Below are positions 27,131-35,089 of a DNA stretch of 64,000 nt, one piece after another. The translations under genes were made by a program, and so were the position numbers. The notes under the pieces are model-generated. The model ran no database searches and was not told the DNA's origin. It worked only from the letters and a program-made list of their open reading frames with translations. The stretch is from NCBI RefSeq assembly GCF_004919045.1, contig NZ_SWDW01000009.1, positions 1 to 64,000 on the forward strand, read 5' to 3'. Every line of letters begins with the position of its first letter. Positions within the stretch are counted from its first letter, which is position 1. The DNA is from Sinomonas albida (GTDB lineage: Bacteria > Actinomycetota > Actinomycetes > Actinomycetales > Micrococcaceae).

Positions 27131-27895
27131 ATGAGCACTCCCAACTCGATGCCCCCCACCGCGCTCCGGCGCCGCCCCGGCGACCCCGCCCCGGGCCGCC
27201 GCTTCGGGCGCTTCACCCCCACGGACCTCGCGGCCGTCCTGCTCTACGTCCTCCTGCCGATCGCGGTCGCGTTCCTGCCGCTCGAGGACTCGGCATGGGT
27301 CCGGGCGCACCCCGAGATCGCCTCGTACCTGCTGAATCTCGGCGTCTACGGGGTGGTGTTCATCGTCGCCTCGATCGCGGCCCACGCCTACATCGCGCGC
27401 GACGTGCGGATCCTCGCGACCCGGCCGTGGTTCACGGCCGGGATCCTGCCGCTCATGCTCGTCGCGATGCTCGTGGTCTCGGCCATCGCCGTGGCCCTCG
27501 CGGGCGGGCTCCAGGTGAGTCAGAACCAAGAGAGCATCCAGTCGCTCGCGCAGGGCATCCCGTGGTGGTTCACCGCTCCGCTCCTCGTAATCCTCGGGCC
27601 GTTCGTCGAGGAGTACGTCTTCCGGCACCTCATGATCGGGAAGCTCAGCCGGTACCTCAACCGCTGGGTCTGCTACGCGCTCTCGCTCGCGTTCTTCGCG
27701 TCGCTCCACACCCTCAGCACCGCGGGCTTCTCGATCCAGGCGCTGGCGCCCTATCTCGGCCTCGGGGCCGTGCTCGTGTTCGCCTACGCGTGGACGGGCA
27801 ACAACCTCGCCTTCAGCATCTCGCTGCACGCCCTCAAGAATCTGCTGTCCGTGATCCTCATCTACGCAGTGGACATCTCCGCGCTGCAGTCGTAG
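27131..27895 (+). CDS. CPBP family intramembrane glutamic endopeptidase
   Basis: This 254-residue integral membrane protein has about seven hydrophobic helices. The CAAX-protease-and-bacteriocin-processing motifs are FVEEYVFRHLMIG (paired glutamates, then arginine), FASLHTL and SLHALKNLL. These proteases cut within or near membranes. Bacterial members are linked to bacteriocin immunity or protein maturation, but most have no known substrate. The first 25 residues are basic and proline-rich. It is followed by the segregation cassette, but nothing in the sequence links them functionally. Confidence 0.88.
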   Translation: MSTPNSMPPTALRRRPGDPAPGRRFGRFTPTDLAAVLLYVLLPIAVAFLPLEDSAWVRAHPEIASYLLNLGVYGVVFIVASIAAHAYIARDVRILATRPWFTAGILPLMLVAMLVVSAIAVALAGGLQVSQNQESIQSLAQGIPWWFTAPLLVILGPFVEEYVFRHLMIGKLSRYLNRWVCYALSLAFFASLHTLSTAGFSIQALAPYLGLGAVLVFAYAWTGNNLAFSISLHALKNLLSVILIYAVDISALQS

Positions 27896-28040
27896 GCGTG
27901 CTCCGTTAATAGCCCACCCGTGCTAAAACGGCTCGGCCAAGGCCCCACCCGGGTTAAATTCCCGATGTCGCCACACTGTTCACTCGCGCATAAGCCCGAC
28001 GACACGTCCGAGAGGCCGGCGTGGGTCAGGCTATTTTCCG

Positions 28041-28169
28041 TGGCCGAAAGTGGCCCGCCAGTGGCCAAGCCTGACCGCTAGATGGCCAGGATTGGACCAA
28101 ACACGGGCGCGCTCGGATTCTCAGAGACGATTCGGCCCATTCGTGACCAGACTCTGGCCAGCTTTGACC
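28041..28169 (+). repeat. Centromere-like phased repeats (candidate parC)
   Basis: Short TGGCC or TGACC cores recur on one face of the helix. They start at 28041, 28051, 28062, 28072, 28083 and 28093 (the last as TGGACC), then at 28133 (as CGGCC), 28144, 28155 and 28165. Spacings alternate 10 and 11 bases, close to the helical repeat of B-DNA. The block lies just before the ParR-like gene, where type II segregation systems carry their centromere. The rest of the 385-base gap (27896-28040) holds two imperfect CCCACCCG-gap-TAAA repeats about 31 bases apart. Confidence 0.7.
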
Positions 28170-28195
28170 TCTTCGGAGTTCAGATTTGGACATTT

Positions 28196-28225
28196 TTGGG
28201 ATCGATCGGCACTTCGGTCTATATA
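28196..28225 (+). promoter_or_regulatory. Promoter of the parRM operon
   Basis: TTGGGA (28196-28201) and TATATA (28220-28225) are 18 bases apart, close to a housekeeping-sigma promoter. It sits immediately downstream of the phased repeats, so a ParR-like protein bound there could repress it. Confidence 0.6.
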
Positions 28226-28280
28226 TAGCTGGCGAACGAGAGAGAGCCTCGTCGAGGAGTGGAGAGAAAGGGGTGTGCTG

Positions 28281-28724
28281 ATGACGGGCCGTCAGGGCAA
28301 GGCAGACACACCAGCGAAGCCGCAACCGCATCGTTTCCGTGTGAGCGTCCCCGCAGCCGATGAGGCCGTGGTGGCGTGGATGGAGTTGCAGGACAACCCT
28401 TCGCTGTCAGTACGGATGCTCATCCGCGAGAGCATCGAGCGCCAGGGGTTCGTCGACGTCGTGAACCGCCCGGTGAGCCAGCTCCCGAGGCAGGCGCGCA
28501 CGGCGGAACCGTCGGAGGAGGCACGTGCGGTCGAGGCGCCAGTTGGCGAGACTCGGCTGCCGGCGTCCGTCCCGGCCCCGGAGCCAGAGTTCTGGCCGGA
28601 GGCCCCGACGCCGGCGCAGCGGCCGAACGCAGCGCTCGGGGCCTCCGCCCCGGCACCTTCGGAACCAGAGCAGGCGTCGAGCGAACTGCAGGACGTCAAC
28701 GACATCTTCTCCAGAATGCGGTAG
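28281..28724 (+). CDS. ParR-like centromere-binding adaptor
   Basis: This 147-residue protein has an N-terminal segment HRFRVSVPAADEAVVAWMELQ followed by NPSLSVRMLIRESIERQG, the strand-helix-helix pattern of ribbon-helix-helix ParR proteins from Gram-positive plasmids. A long proline- and glutamate-rich linker follows. The short C-terminal tail DVNDIFSRMR is where ParR proteins bind the ParM filament. The start at 28281 follows GAGAGAAAGGGG. It lies 82 bases before the ParM-like gene and directly after the phased repeats, giving the order centromere-adaptor-motor. Assignment rests on context plus the RHH pattern; similarity to any one plasmid family cannot be scored here. Confidence 0.75.
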   Translation: MTGRQGKADTPAKPQPHRFRVSVPAADEAVVAWMELQDNPSLSVRMLIRESIERQGFVDVVNRPVSQLPRQARTAEPSEEARAVEAPVGETRLPASVPAPEPEFWPEAPTPAQRPNAALGASAPAPSEPEQASSELQDVNDIFSRMR

Positions 28725-28806
28725 CTCCCGCAGCGCACCACCGCGGGCACCGCTCTTGGCACCACCCACCGGCACCACCAACTTTTTCTGAACGAAGGGA
28801 CCACCC

Positions 28807-30132
28807 ATGACCATCTCGATCAATCTGACCGGCGGCATCGACGTAGGCAACGGATACGTCAAAGGGCTCATCCGGGGTGCCGGCGCCTCCAACACCGCCA
28901 GCATCGACGAGCTCGACCTTCCCAGCAGCGTCGCCCTCATCACCCGGTCCAACGCGCTGCCCCACCCGGACGCCGACGCCCCGGCCAGGATGGAGGGCGA
29001 CTTCTACAACGAGCTGGACGTGAGCTTCGCGTCGCCGCTCATCGGCGACCAGTACCGCCGCCTGTTCGGCACCCGCGCGCTGAGCGCCCAGGGCGCGTTC
29101 GACGAGTTCGACGTGGTGGGCCGCCGCAGCAAGGCCCAGCAGGAGCTGAGCAAGGTCCTGGTCATGGGCGCCTTCGCAGCGAAGGCCCTGCGCGACTACG
29201 TCCGCCAGAACGGCACGCTCCCGCCTGCCGACGAGTCGCTGAGCGTGCAGGCCCGGGTTGCCCTCGCGCTGCCGATCAACGAGTACATGGCACATCGCAC
29301 GAGCTACGCGGCCGAGTTCATGAACGGGACCCACACGGCCACGGTGCACAACTTCGACACTCCGGTCACGGTGAAGCTGCGCTTCGTAGACGTGCAGGTC
29401 ATCCCCGAGGGCGCCTCGGCCCAGTACGCGATCACGGTCAAGGGCGAGGACCTCATGGACGCGATGCTGGCGGACGTGCGCCGCCGCGGCGTGACGCTTG
29501 AGGGGATTACCTCCGCGGACGTGCTGGCCGCCCAGCACACCGTCGGAATCGACATCGGCGAGGGCACGGTCAACTTCCCGGTCTTCACCGCCGGCAAGTT
29601 CAACGCGGACGCCTCGACCACGTACAACAAGGGCTACGGCTCGGTGCTCACCGGCGCGCTCAAGGCCATGGACGATCGCGGCTTCGTCTCGGGCTTCACG
29701 TCCCGGAAGCAGCTCGCCGAGTACCTGCAGGCCGGCCCGAGCGCCCTGAAGCGCAACTTCTACCAGAAGGTCGCTCAGTTCGTGGAGGAGGAGATGCTGT
29801 TCTTCTCCAAGGAGATCGCCGAGCAGTTCGGCCGCGTGCTCGCCGTTGTCGGCGCCACGACGGAGGTCGCCTACGTCTACGGCGGCGGCGCGGGTCCCGT
29901 GAAGGCATTCCTGTACCCGGCGCTGCTGGACAAGGCCACCGAGATGAACTCGGAGGATTCCTTCCCGACGCTCTACCTGGATTCGTCCTACTCGCGCCAC
30001 CTGAACCGCGAGGGCCTCTACATCGCGGCCCAGGCCGTGGAGCGCCAGACCGACGCCGCGCTCGCCCCGGCCACGAAGGGCAAGCGCGGCCGGCAGTCCG
30101 AGGACAAGGAACTCAGCACCGCCGACGCGTAG
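28807..30132 (+). CDS. ParM/StbA-like actin-family segregation ATPase
   Basis: This 441-residue protein has the actin-fold nucleotide motifs. Phosphate-1 loop GGIDVGNGYVKGLI is near residue 10, phosphate-2 loop TVGIDIGEGTVNFPVF near 245, and adenosine motif YVYGGGAGPVKAFLYP near 358. Such proteins polymerise on ParR-bound centromeres and push plasmid copies apart. The C-terminal 30 residues are charged and lysine-rich. GAAGGGA precedes the ATG. Flanking genes look chromosomal (menaquinone synthesis, ABC-F) and no replication initiator or partner transfer gene is present, so this is a plasmid-type cassette in an apparently chromosomal setting. A terminator hairpin follows. Confidence 0.88.
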   Translation: MTISINLTGGIDVGNGYVKGLIRGAGASNTASIDELDLPSSVALITRSNALPHPDADAPARMEGDFYNELDVSFASPLIGDQYRRLFGTRALSAQGAFDEFDVVGRRSKAQQELSKVLVMGAFAAKALRDYVRQNGTLPPADESLSVQARVALALPINEYMAHRTSYAAEFMNGTHTATVHNFDTPVTVKLRFVDVQVIPEGASAQYAITVKGEDLMDAMLADVRRRGVTLEGITSADVLAAQHTVGIDIGEGTVNFPVFTAGKFNADASTTYNKGYGSVLTGALKAMDDRGFVSGFTSRKQLAEYLQAGPSALKRNFYQKVAQFVEEEMLFFSKEIAEQFGRVLAVVGATTEVAYVYGGGAGPVKAFLYPALLDKATEMNSEDSFPTLYLDSSYSRHLNREGLYIAAQAVERQTDAALAPATKGKRGRQSEDKELSTADA

Positions 30133-30198
30133 CCGCGCCCATCGAGCTGGCCCGGGGCAACGCTTCCCGCGCTGCATCCCGGACCGGCGTCAGACACG

Positions 30199-30235
30199 CA
30201 AGAGGCCCTTCCCGCATCCCGGGGAGGGCCTCTTG
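30199..30235. terminator. Hairpin terminator between parM and the ABC-F gene
   Basis: CAAGAGGCCCT (30199-30209) and AGGGCCTCTTG (30225-30235) form a perfect 11-base stem around a 15-base loop. It sits between two convergent genes and could end transcription from both sides. Confidence 0.75.
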
Positions 30236-30280
30236 GCGTCGGGGCCGCGCCTCGGAGCAATCGCTGCCGCCGCGCGCCAC

Positions 30281-31903
30281 TCACCGCACGTCGCTGCCAG
30301 CGCGAACCTCCCGCCGCTCGATCCGCAGCTCGCGGGCCCCTTCGAGCCCGCCGAACCAGCGCAGGAGCGCGGCGTCATGACTCGTGACCACGAGCGTCCC
30401 GCGGTACCGCTCGAGCGCCTCTTCGAGCTCACCCACGAGGAGCGGCGCAAGGTGATTGCTCGGCTCGTCGAGGAGCAGGAGCTCGGGCCGTCCGGACAGG
30501 AGCCGCGCGAGCGCGAGCCGGCGGTACTGCCCTGCCGAGAGCGAGCCCACCGGCACGAAGAACTCCTGGACCCGGAAAAGGCCGAGGTGCATGAGCCGCT
30601 CGGCGTGCTCGTCGAGATCACCCGGGAGCCCCGCGGCGTAGGCCGCGAGCAGGCGCGCGTGCGGGTCCGTGGGCGGGGCGAGCTCCTGCGGGAGGAGGCC
30701 GACGACGGCGGGCGCGCCCGCGCCGTCGTCCGCTGCCGGCGCCGTGCGCACCTCGGCGACGCCCTCGCACGGCAGCCGCCCGGCGAGCACGTTGAGCAGC
30801 GTCGTCTTGCCGACGCCGTTGAGGCCGGTCACGGCGAGCCGACCGCCGGCCGGCACCTCGACGTCCACCGGAGCGAGCCGGCCGGGAACGGCCGCGCCGC
30901 GCACCGACACCGCGGCGCCGCGCTGGACGTCGAACGCCGCGGCGAGGTGCAGGGGCTTCGGCGGCGGCAGCACGGGATCGGCCTCGAGCCGCCGCAACCG
31001 CTCCCGGGCCGACCGGACCTGGCTCTCGACCGCCGCGCTCACGCGCTGCCCGAAGTAGTTGAAGCCGGACTTGTCGTTGTCGGTTCTGCGCCCGTACGCG
31101 ACGCGGTCGGTCACGGCCGCGGCCTTCTCGCGCTCGCGCTCCATCGCGGCGACCCACTCGGCGTACTCGCGTTCCCACGCGCGCCGCTCGAGGGCCTTCG
31201 CGGCGCGGTAGCCCGCGTAGCCCTCCCCGTAGCGGCGGACGCCGCGGCGATCGCCGTCGACCTCGAGGATCACGCGCGCGAAGCGCCCCAGGAAGTCGCG
31301 GTCGTGCGAGACGGCGACCACGATGCCGGGCCGCCCCGCGAGCTCGGCCTCGAGCCACGCGACCGCGTCTGCGTCGAGATGGTTGGTGGGTTCGTCGAGG
31401 AGCAGGATGGGCGCGGTGTCCGCGAGCGCGAAGGCGAGGCCCACGCGCTCGGCCTCGCCGCCCGAGAGCGTCGCGAGCGGGCGGTCGATCCCCGATCGGG
31501 TCAGCTCGCCGACTCCCAGCCGTTCGAGGGCGACGACGGCCCGCACCCGCGCGGCCGTCCCGCCGTCGTCCTCGCCGTCGGCGGCGGCGCGGGCCTCCGC
31601 GGAGGCGAGGAGCCCGCGGACGGTCGCGGCGCCGTCGGCAGTCTGCGCGAGCCGGGAGACGCGCCCGTGGACGGCGACGCTCCCCGCATCGGGCCGCTCC
31701 TCCCCCGCGAGGAGGCGGAGCAGCGTCGACTTGCCCGCGCCGTTCTCGCCGACGACGGCGATCCGCTCGCCGTCGGCGACCACGAGGTCGACCGCGTCGA
31801 GGAGAAGCCGGTCGCCGTAGCCATGGGACACGCCGGAGACGGTCACGTGAGGAGAGGCGTGGGGAGAGACGTGGGGAGAACTGTGCTGAGAACTGTGGTG
31901 CAT
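30281..31903 (-). CDS. ABC-F family ATPase
   Basis: This 540-residue protein has two ABC ATPase domains and no membrane helices, the ABC-F arrangement of ribosome-acting translation factors and antibiotic-protection proteins. The first domain has GENGAGKST, LSGGEAERVGLA and LLLDEPTNHLD; the second has GLNGVGKTT, LSAGQYRRLALARLL and LLLDEPSNHL. The charged linker between them runs from about residue 225 to 300 (RRAWEREYAEWVAAMEREREK). The ATG at 31903 is preferred because the ABC sequence starts soon after; the first 20 residues are histidine- and serine-rich repeats (HSSPHVSPHASPHV). Whether it protects against a drug cannot be decided from sequence. Confidence 0.88.
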   Translation of the reverse strand: MHHSSQHSSPHVSPHASPHVTVSGVSHGYGDRLLLDAVDLVVADGERIAVVGENGAGKSTLLRLLAGEERPDAGSVAVHGRVSRLAQTADGAATVRGLLASAEARAAADGEDDGGTAARVRAVVALERLGVGELTRSGIDRPLATLSGGEAERVGLAFALADTAPILLLDEPTNHLDADAVAWLEAELAGRPGIVVAVSHDRDFLGRFARVILEVDGDRRGVRRYGEGYAGYRAAKALERRAWEREYAEWVAAMEREREKAAAVTDRVAYGRRTDNDKSGFNYFGQRVSAAVESQVRSARERLRRLEADPVLPPPKPLHLAAAFDVQRGAAVSVRGAAVPGRLAPVDVEVPAGGRLAVTGLNGVGKTTLLNVLAGRLPCEGVAEVRTAPAADDGAGAPAVVGLLPQELAPPTDPHARLLAAYAAGLPGDLDEHAERLMHLGLFRVQEFFVPVGSLSAGQYRRLALARLLSGRPELLLLDEPSNHLAPLLVGELEEALERYRGTLVVTSHDAALLRWFGGLEGARELRIERREVRAGSDVR

Positions 31904-32286
31904 GGTCGAGGCCTCGCTTCGGCGGCTCGCGGGCGCAGACGCGCCGGGCTGACGTGGCCGCGGGGGCAGCTCAGAAGGCGAGGGTGCCCGCGGCGCAGGG
32001 AAGGGGAAGCGATCAGCGGACCATGCGTCCAAGGGTGGCGGGGCCGGCGGCCGGGTGTCAAGCGGGGCTGTCGCTCGTCGGACTCTCACCGACATTGGCG
32101 CGTACGACGGCGCGACTCGCCGTAGCCTGGCCGCGGCGCGCCGGGGAGCGCGTCCGAAAGCTGGTGACTTTCCGGCACTGGTTTCCGGCACTGACTCGTG
32201 CCCACGCGTGCCCCTGCGGACACCTCCTGTCCTCTGGCGCGTCCGCACGCCTTCCCGCGGAACGTGGCGAGGCCTAGCGTTGATCC
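31904..32286 (-). other. Long leader region upstream of the ABC-F gene
   Basis: This 383-base gap has no convincing full gene. On the minus strand it contains a TTGACA box (32061-32056) and, 18 bases on, CACCCT. Seven bases later comes a three-codon frame ATG GTC CGC TGA (32024-32013). A stem GCCGCGGG/CCCGCGGC (31994-31957) follows before the ABC-F start. On the plus strand there is a 13-base tandem repeat with core TTTCCGGCACTG at 32169 and 32182. The last bases hold the -10 (TAGCGT, 32275-32280) of the VOC gene. Confidence 0.35.
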
Positions 32287-32724
32287 ATGGCATACGACAT
32301 CCAGATCGTGGTCGATTCGCGCGACCCGCACGCCCAGGCCGAGTGGTGGGCCGAGACGCTGGGGTGGGCCGTCGAGCCCAGCAACGAGGAGTTCATCCGG
32401 CGCATGATCGCCGAGGGCTATGCGACTGAAGCGGACACCACGACCCGGAACGGCGTGCTCGTGTGGGCCACGGCGCAGGCGATCGCGCCCCAGGCGGAGC
32501 TCGCGCGCAAGGACAGGCGGCGGATCCTGTTCCAGGTGGTGCCAGAGGACAAGACCATCAAGAACCGCGTCCACTGGGACGTGCGCCTCGCTGGCGACGA
32601 CAAGGACGCCCTCCGTGCCCAGCTGGAGGCCCGCGGCGCGACGTTTCTGTGGGAGGCCGCCGAAGGCCCCCACTCCTGGTACACGATGGCCGATCCCGAG
32701 GGGAACGAGTTCTGCATCTCATGA
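32287..32724 (+). CDS. VOC/glyoxalase-like domain protein
   Basis: This 145-residue protein resembles the glyoxalase-like VOC subgroup. It begins MAYDIQIVVDSRDPHAQAEWWAETLGW, has a middle strand ILFQVVPEDKTIKNRVHWDV and closes with WYTMADPEGNEFCIS. Function unknown; some relatives bind small hydrophobic molecules or drugs. It has no ribosome binding site; TAGCGT lies exactly 6 bases before the ATG, and the 19 bases around the start match those at ctpE with one mismatch. It reads divergently from the ABC-F gene. Confidence 0.8.
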   Translation: MAYDIQIVVDSRDPHAQAEWWAETLGWAVEPSNEEFIRRMIAEGYATEADTTTRNGVLVWATAQAIAPQAELARKDRRRILFQVVPEDKTIKNRVHWDVRLAGDDKDALRAQLEARGATFLWEAAEGPHSWYTMADPEGNEFCIS

Positions 32725-32750
32725 GCCGCCGACGGCGCTCGCGGCAGGGT

Positions 32751-32810
32751 CAGTGACGCGGGGACGCGGCCCGGCGCCACCGTGCCAGTGACGCGGGGAC
32801 GCGGCCCGGC
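32751..32810. repeat. 25-bp direct repeat upstream of menB
   Basis: A 25-base sequence with core CAGTGACGCGGGGACGCGG occurs at 32751-32775 and again, identical, at 32786-32810, 35 bases apart. The second copy ends 11 bases before the menB -10 element, so it occupies the -35 region. Confidence 0.85.
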
Positions 32811-32833
32811 ACTGCGCGACTAGACTTTCACGC

Positions 32834-33799
32834 GTGACTTCCCCCGACCTGCCCGAGAAAGTGTCCGACGTCTTCGACCCGAACCGCTGGCGCGAGGTCG
32901 AGGGCTTCGCCTTCGAGGACCTCACGTACCACCGGCAGGTCGAGCGGGACGCGAACGGGGCGGTCGTGCGCGATCTCCCGGCCGTCCGCATCGCGTTCAA
33001 CCGGCCCGAGGTGCGCAACGCGTTCCGCCCAGGCACTGTGGACGAGCTCTACCGCGCGATGGACCACGCCCGCATGACCCCGGACGTCGCGACCGTCCTC
33101 CTCACGGGCAACGGCCCCTCCCCCAAGGACGGGGGCCACGCGTTCTGCTCCGGCGGCGACCAGCGCATCCGGGGGCGCGATGGCTACCGGTACGCAGTGC
33201 CGAACGCGACCAGCGAGACGGCAGAGGCCATCGACCCGGCCCGCGCGGGCCGCCTCCACATCCTCGAGGTCCAGCGGCTCATGCGGACCATGCCCAAGGT
33301 GGTCGTCGCGGTGGTCAACGGCTGGGCGGCCGGCGGCGGCCACTCGCTCCACGTCGTCGCGGACCTCACGCTCGCCTCGCGCGAGCACGGGAGGTTCAAG
33401 CAGACCGACGCGACGGTCGGATCGTTCGACGCCGGCTACGGCTCGGCGCTCCTGGCCCGCCAGATCGGGCAGAAGCGTGCGCGGGAGATCTTCTTCCTGG
33501 CCCGCGAGTACTCGGCCGAGGACATGGTCGCGATGGGCGCCGTGAACGAGGCCGTGGAGCACGCGCGCCTCGAGGACGTGGCGCTCGAGTACGCGGAGGA
33601 CATCGCGCGGCAGTCCCCGCAGGCCATCCGCATGCTCAAGTTCGCGTTCAACCTCGCCGACGACGGCCTCGCCGGGCAGCAGGTCTTCGCGGGCGAGGCC
33701 ACGCGCCTCGCCTACATGACCGACGAGGCCGTCGAGGGCCGCGACGCCTTCCTCGAGAAGCGCGATCCCAACTGGTCCGACTTCCCGTACTACTACTGA
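32834..33799 (+). CDS. menB: 1,4-dihydroxy-2-naphthoyl-CoA synthase
   Basis: MenB closes the second ring of menaquinone, converting o-succinylbenzoyl-CoA to dihydroxynaphthoyl-CoA. The 321-residue crotonase-fold protein has the MenB-specific GGHAFCSGGDQRIRGRDGY, VVAVVNGWAAGGGHSLHVVADLTLAS and TDATVGSFDAGYGSALLARQIG. The C-terminus ends in DPNWSDFPYYY, as expected for the family. The GTG start has no ribosome binding site, but TAGACT lies 7 bases upstream, pointing to a leaderless message. It is the first gene of the menB-menE-menA run. Confidence 0.96.
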   Translation: MTSPDLPEKVSDVFDPNRWREVEGFAFEDLTYHRQVERDANGAVVRDLPAVRIAFNRPEVRNAFRPGTVDELYRAMDHARMTPDVATVLLTGNGPSPKDGGHAFCSGGDQRIRGRDGYRYAVPNATSETAEAIDPARAGRLHILEVQRLMRTMPKVVVAVVNGWAAGGGHSLHVVADLTLASREHGRFKQTDATVGSFDAGYGSALLARQIGQKRAREIFFLAREYSAEDMVAMGAVNEAVEHARLEDVALEYAEDIARQSPQAIRMLKFAFNLADDGLAGQQVFAGEATRLAYMTDEAVEGRDAFLEKRDPNWSDFPYYY

Positions 33800-33845
33800 T
33801 CCGGCCACAACCAAGCCGGCCACGACTGATCCGGGAGCACAGCGC

Positions 33846-35030
33846 ATGAGCCTCGACCCTGTCCTCAAGGCCCTCGCGGCGGCCCTCGCCGGCGAGGGAC
33901 CGGCCGTCGAATTCGGGCCCGCGGGCGCAAACTCCCCGCAGGGGTCCTGGCGCGTGTGGCGACCCACGACCGCGGTGGCGTCGCTGCCCGAGGGGACGGC
34001 CGTCGTCGTCCGCACGTCGGGCTCCACGGGTGTGCCGAAGGCGACCGCGCTCACGATCGACGCGCTCGCGGCCTCCTCGATGAGCACTGCCTTCGCACTG
34101 CGCGGCGAGGGCCAGTGGCTGCTCGCGCTGCCGCTCGAGTACGTCGCGGGCGTGCAGGTCCTGGTCCGCTCGCTCTTCGCGGGCACACGCCCCGCCGAGA
34201 TGGACCTCGCCGCCGGCTTCACCCCCGAGGCGTTCGCCGACGCGGGCGAGGAGATGACCGACCCCGTGCGGTTCACCTCGCTCGTGCCCACTCAGCTGCG
34301 GCGCCTGCTCGAGGACTCCTCCCCGCGGGTGCTCAAGGTCCTGAGGCGCTTCAACGCGATCCTGCTCGGCGGCGCGCCCATCCCCCACGGCCTGCTCGAC
34401 CGGGCCGAGGAGGCGGGCGTGAAGGTCGTGACGACGTACGGCTCGGCGGAGACGTGTGGCGGCTGCGTCTACAACGGCTTCCCGCTCGAGGGGGTGTCCG
34501 TGCGCATCGCCGAGGACGGGCGGATCCGGCTCGGCGGCGAGGTGGTCGCGGTCGGCTACGTGGGCGACCCCGAGCGCACCGCAGAGCACTTCCTCGAGGA
34601 GGACGGCGAGCGCTGGTACGTCACGTCCGATCTAGGCGAGCTGACGGCCGAGGGGCGCCTCCACGTCCTGGGGCGCGTGGACGACGTCGTCATCACGGGC
34701 GGCGTCAAGGCCTCCGCCGCGCGGGTCGCGGCTCAGCTCGAAACGGTCGACGGCGTGCGCGAGGCTTTCGTGGCGGGCGTCCGCGACGCGGAGTGGGGAC
34801 AGGCGCTCGCGGCCGCGGTCGTCCTCACCGAGCCGGGCGAAGACTCGGGCGCGCTCGCCAGGGTGCGTGCCGCCGCCGTCGAACGCTTGGGGCGCCTCGC
34901 CCCGCGGACGTGGCTCGTGCTCGACGCGCTGCCGCTCCTGCCCAACGGGAAGCCGGACCGGCAGGCGATCCGCGAGGCGCTCGCGCGGGCGCACGCGGCG
35001 CGGCGCTCGGCCGGTTCGTCGGGGCCGTAG
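33846..35030 (+). CDS. menE: o-Succinylbenzoate-CoA ligase
   Basis: This 394-residue ANL-superfamily adenylate-forming enzyme activates o-succinylbenzoate with ATP and CoA. The P-loop-like motif VVVRTSGSTGVPK, VTTYGSAETCGG, the aspartate in WYVTSDLGEL and the hinge GRVDDVVITGG are all present. The catalytic lysine is near the C-terminus in LPNGKPDRQAIREAL. It is short for an ANL enzyme, which is normal for actinobacterial MenE. It sits 46 bases after menB with GGGAG upstream, in the same operon, which fixes the substrate assignment. Confidence 0.93.
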   Translation: MSLDPVLKALAAALAGEGPAVEFGPAGANSPQGSWRVWRPTTAVASLPEGTAVVVRTSGSTGVPKATALTIDALAASSMSTAFALRGEGQWLLALPLEYVAGVQVLVRSLFAGTRPAEMDLAAGFTPEAFADAGEEMTDPVRFTSLVPTQLRRLLEDSSPRVLKVLRRFNAILLGGAPIPHGLLDRAEEAGVKVVTTYGSAETCGGCVYNGFPLEGVSVRIAEDGRIRLGGEVVAVGYVGDPERTAEHFLEEDGERWYVTSDLGELTAEGRLHVLGRVDDVVITGGVKASAARVAAQLETVDGVREAFVAGVRDAEWGQALAAAVVLTEPGEDSGALARVRAAAVERLGRLAPRTWLVLDALPLLPNGKPDRQAIREALARAHAARRSAGSSGP

Positions 35031-35089
35031 GCTCGACTCTCGGCACGACCTTCAAGCACCCCTTTCCACCCATCCCTTAGGAACAGCCC

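Noticed and set aside
27131-28724. Toxin-antitoxin or bacteriocin-immunity pair formed by the CPBP protease and the following small gene
   Set aside because: The small gene fits ParR and has its own promoter; the CPBP gene is separated by 385 bases.
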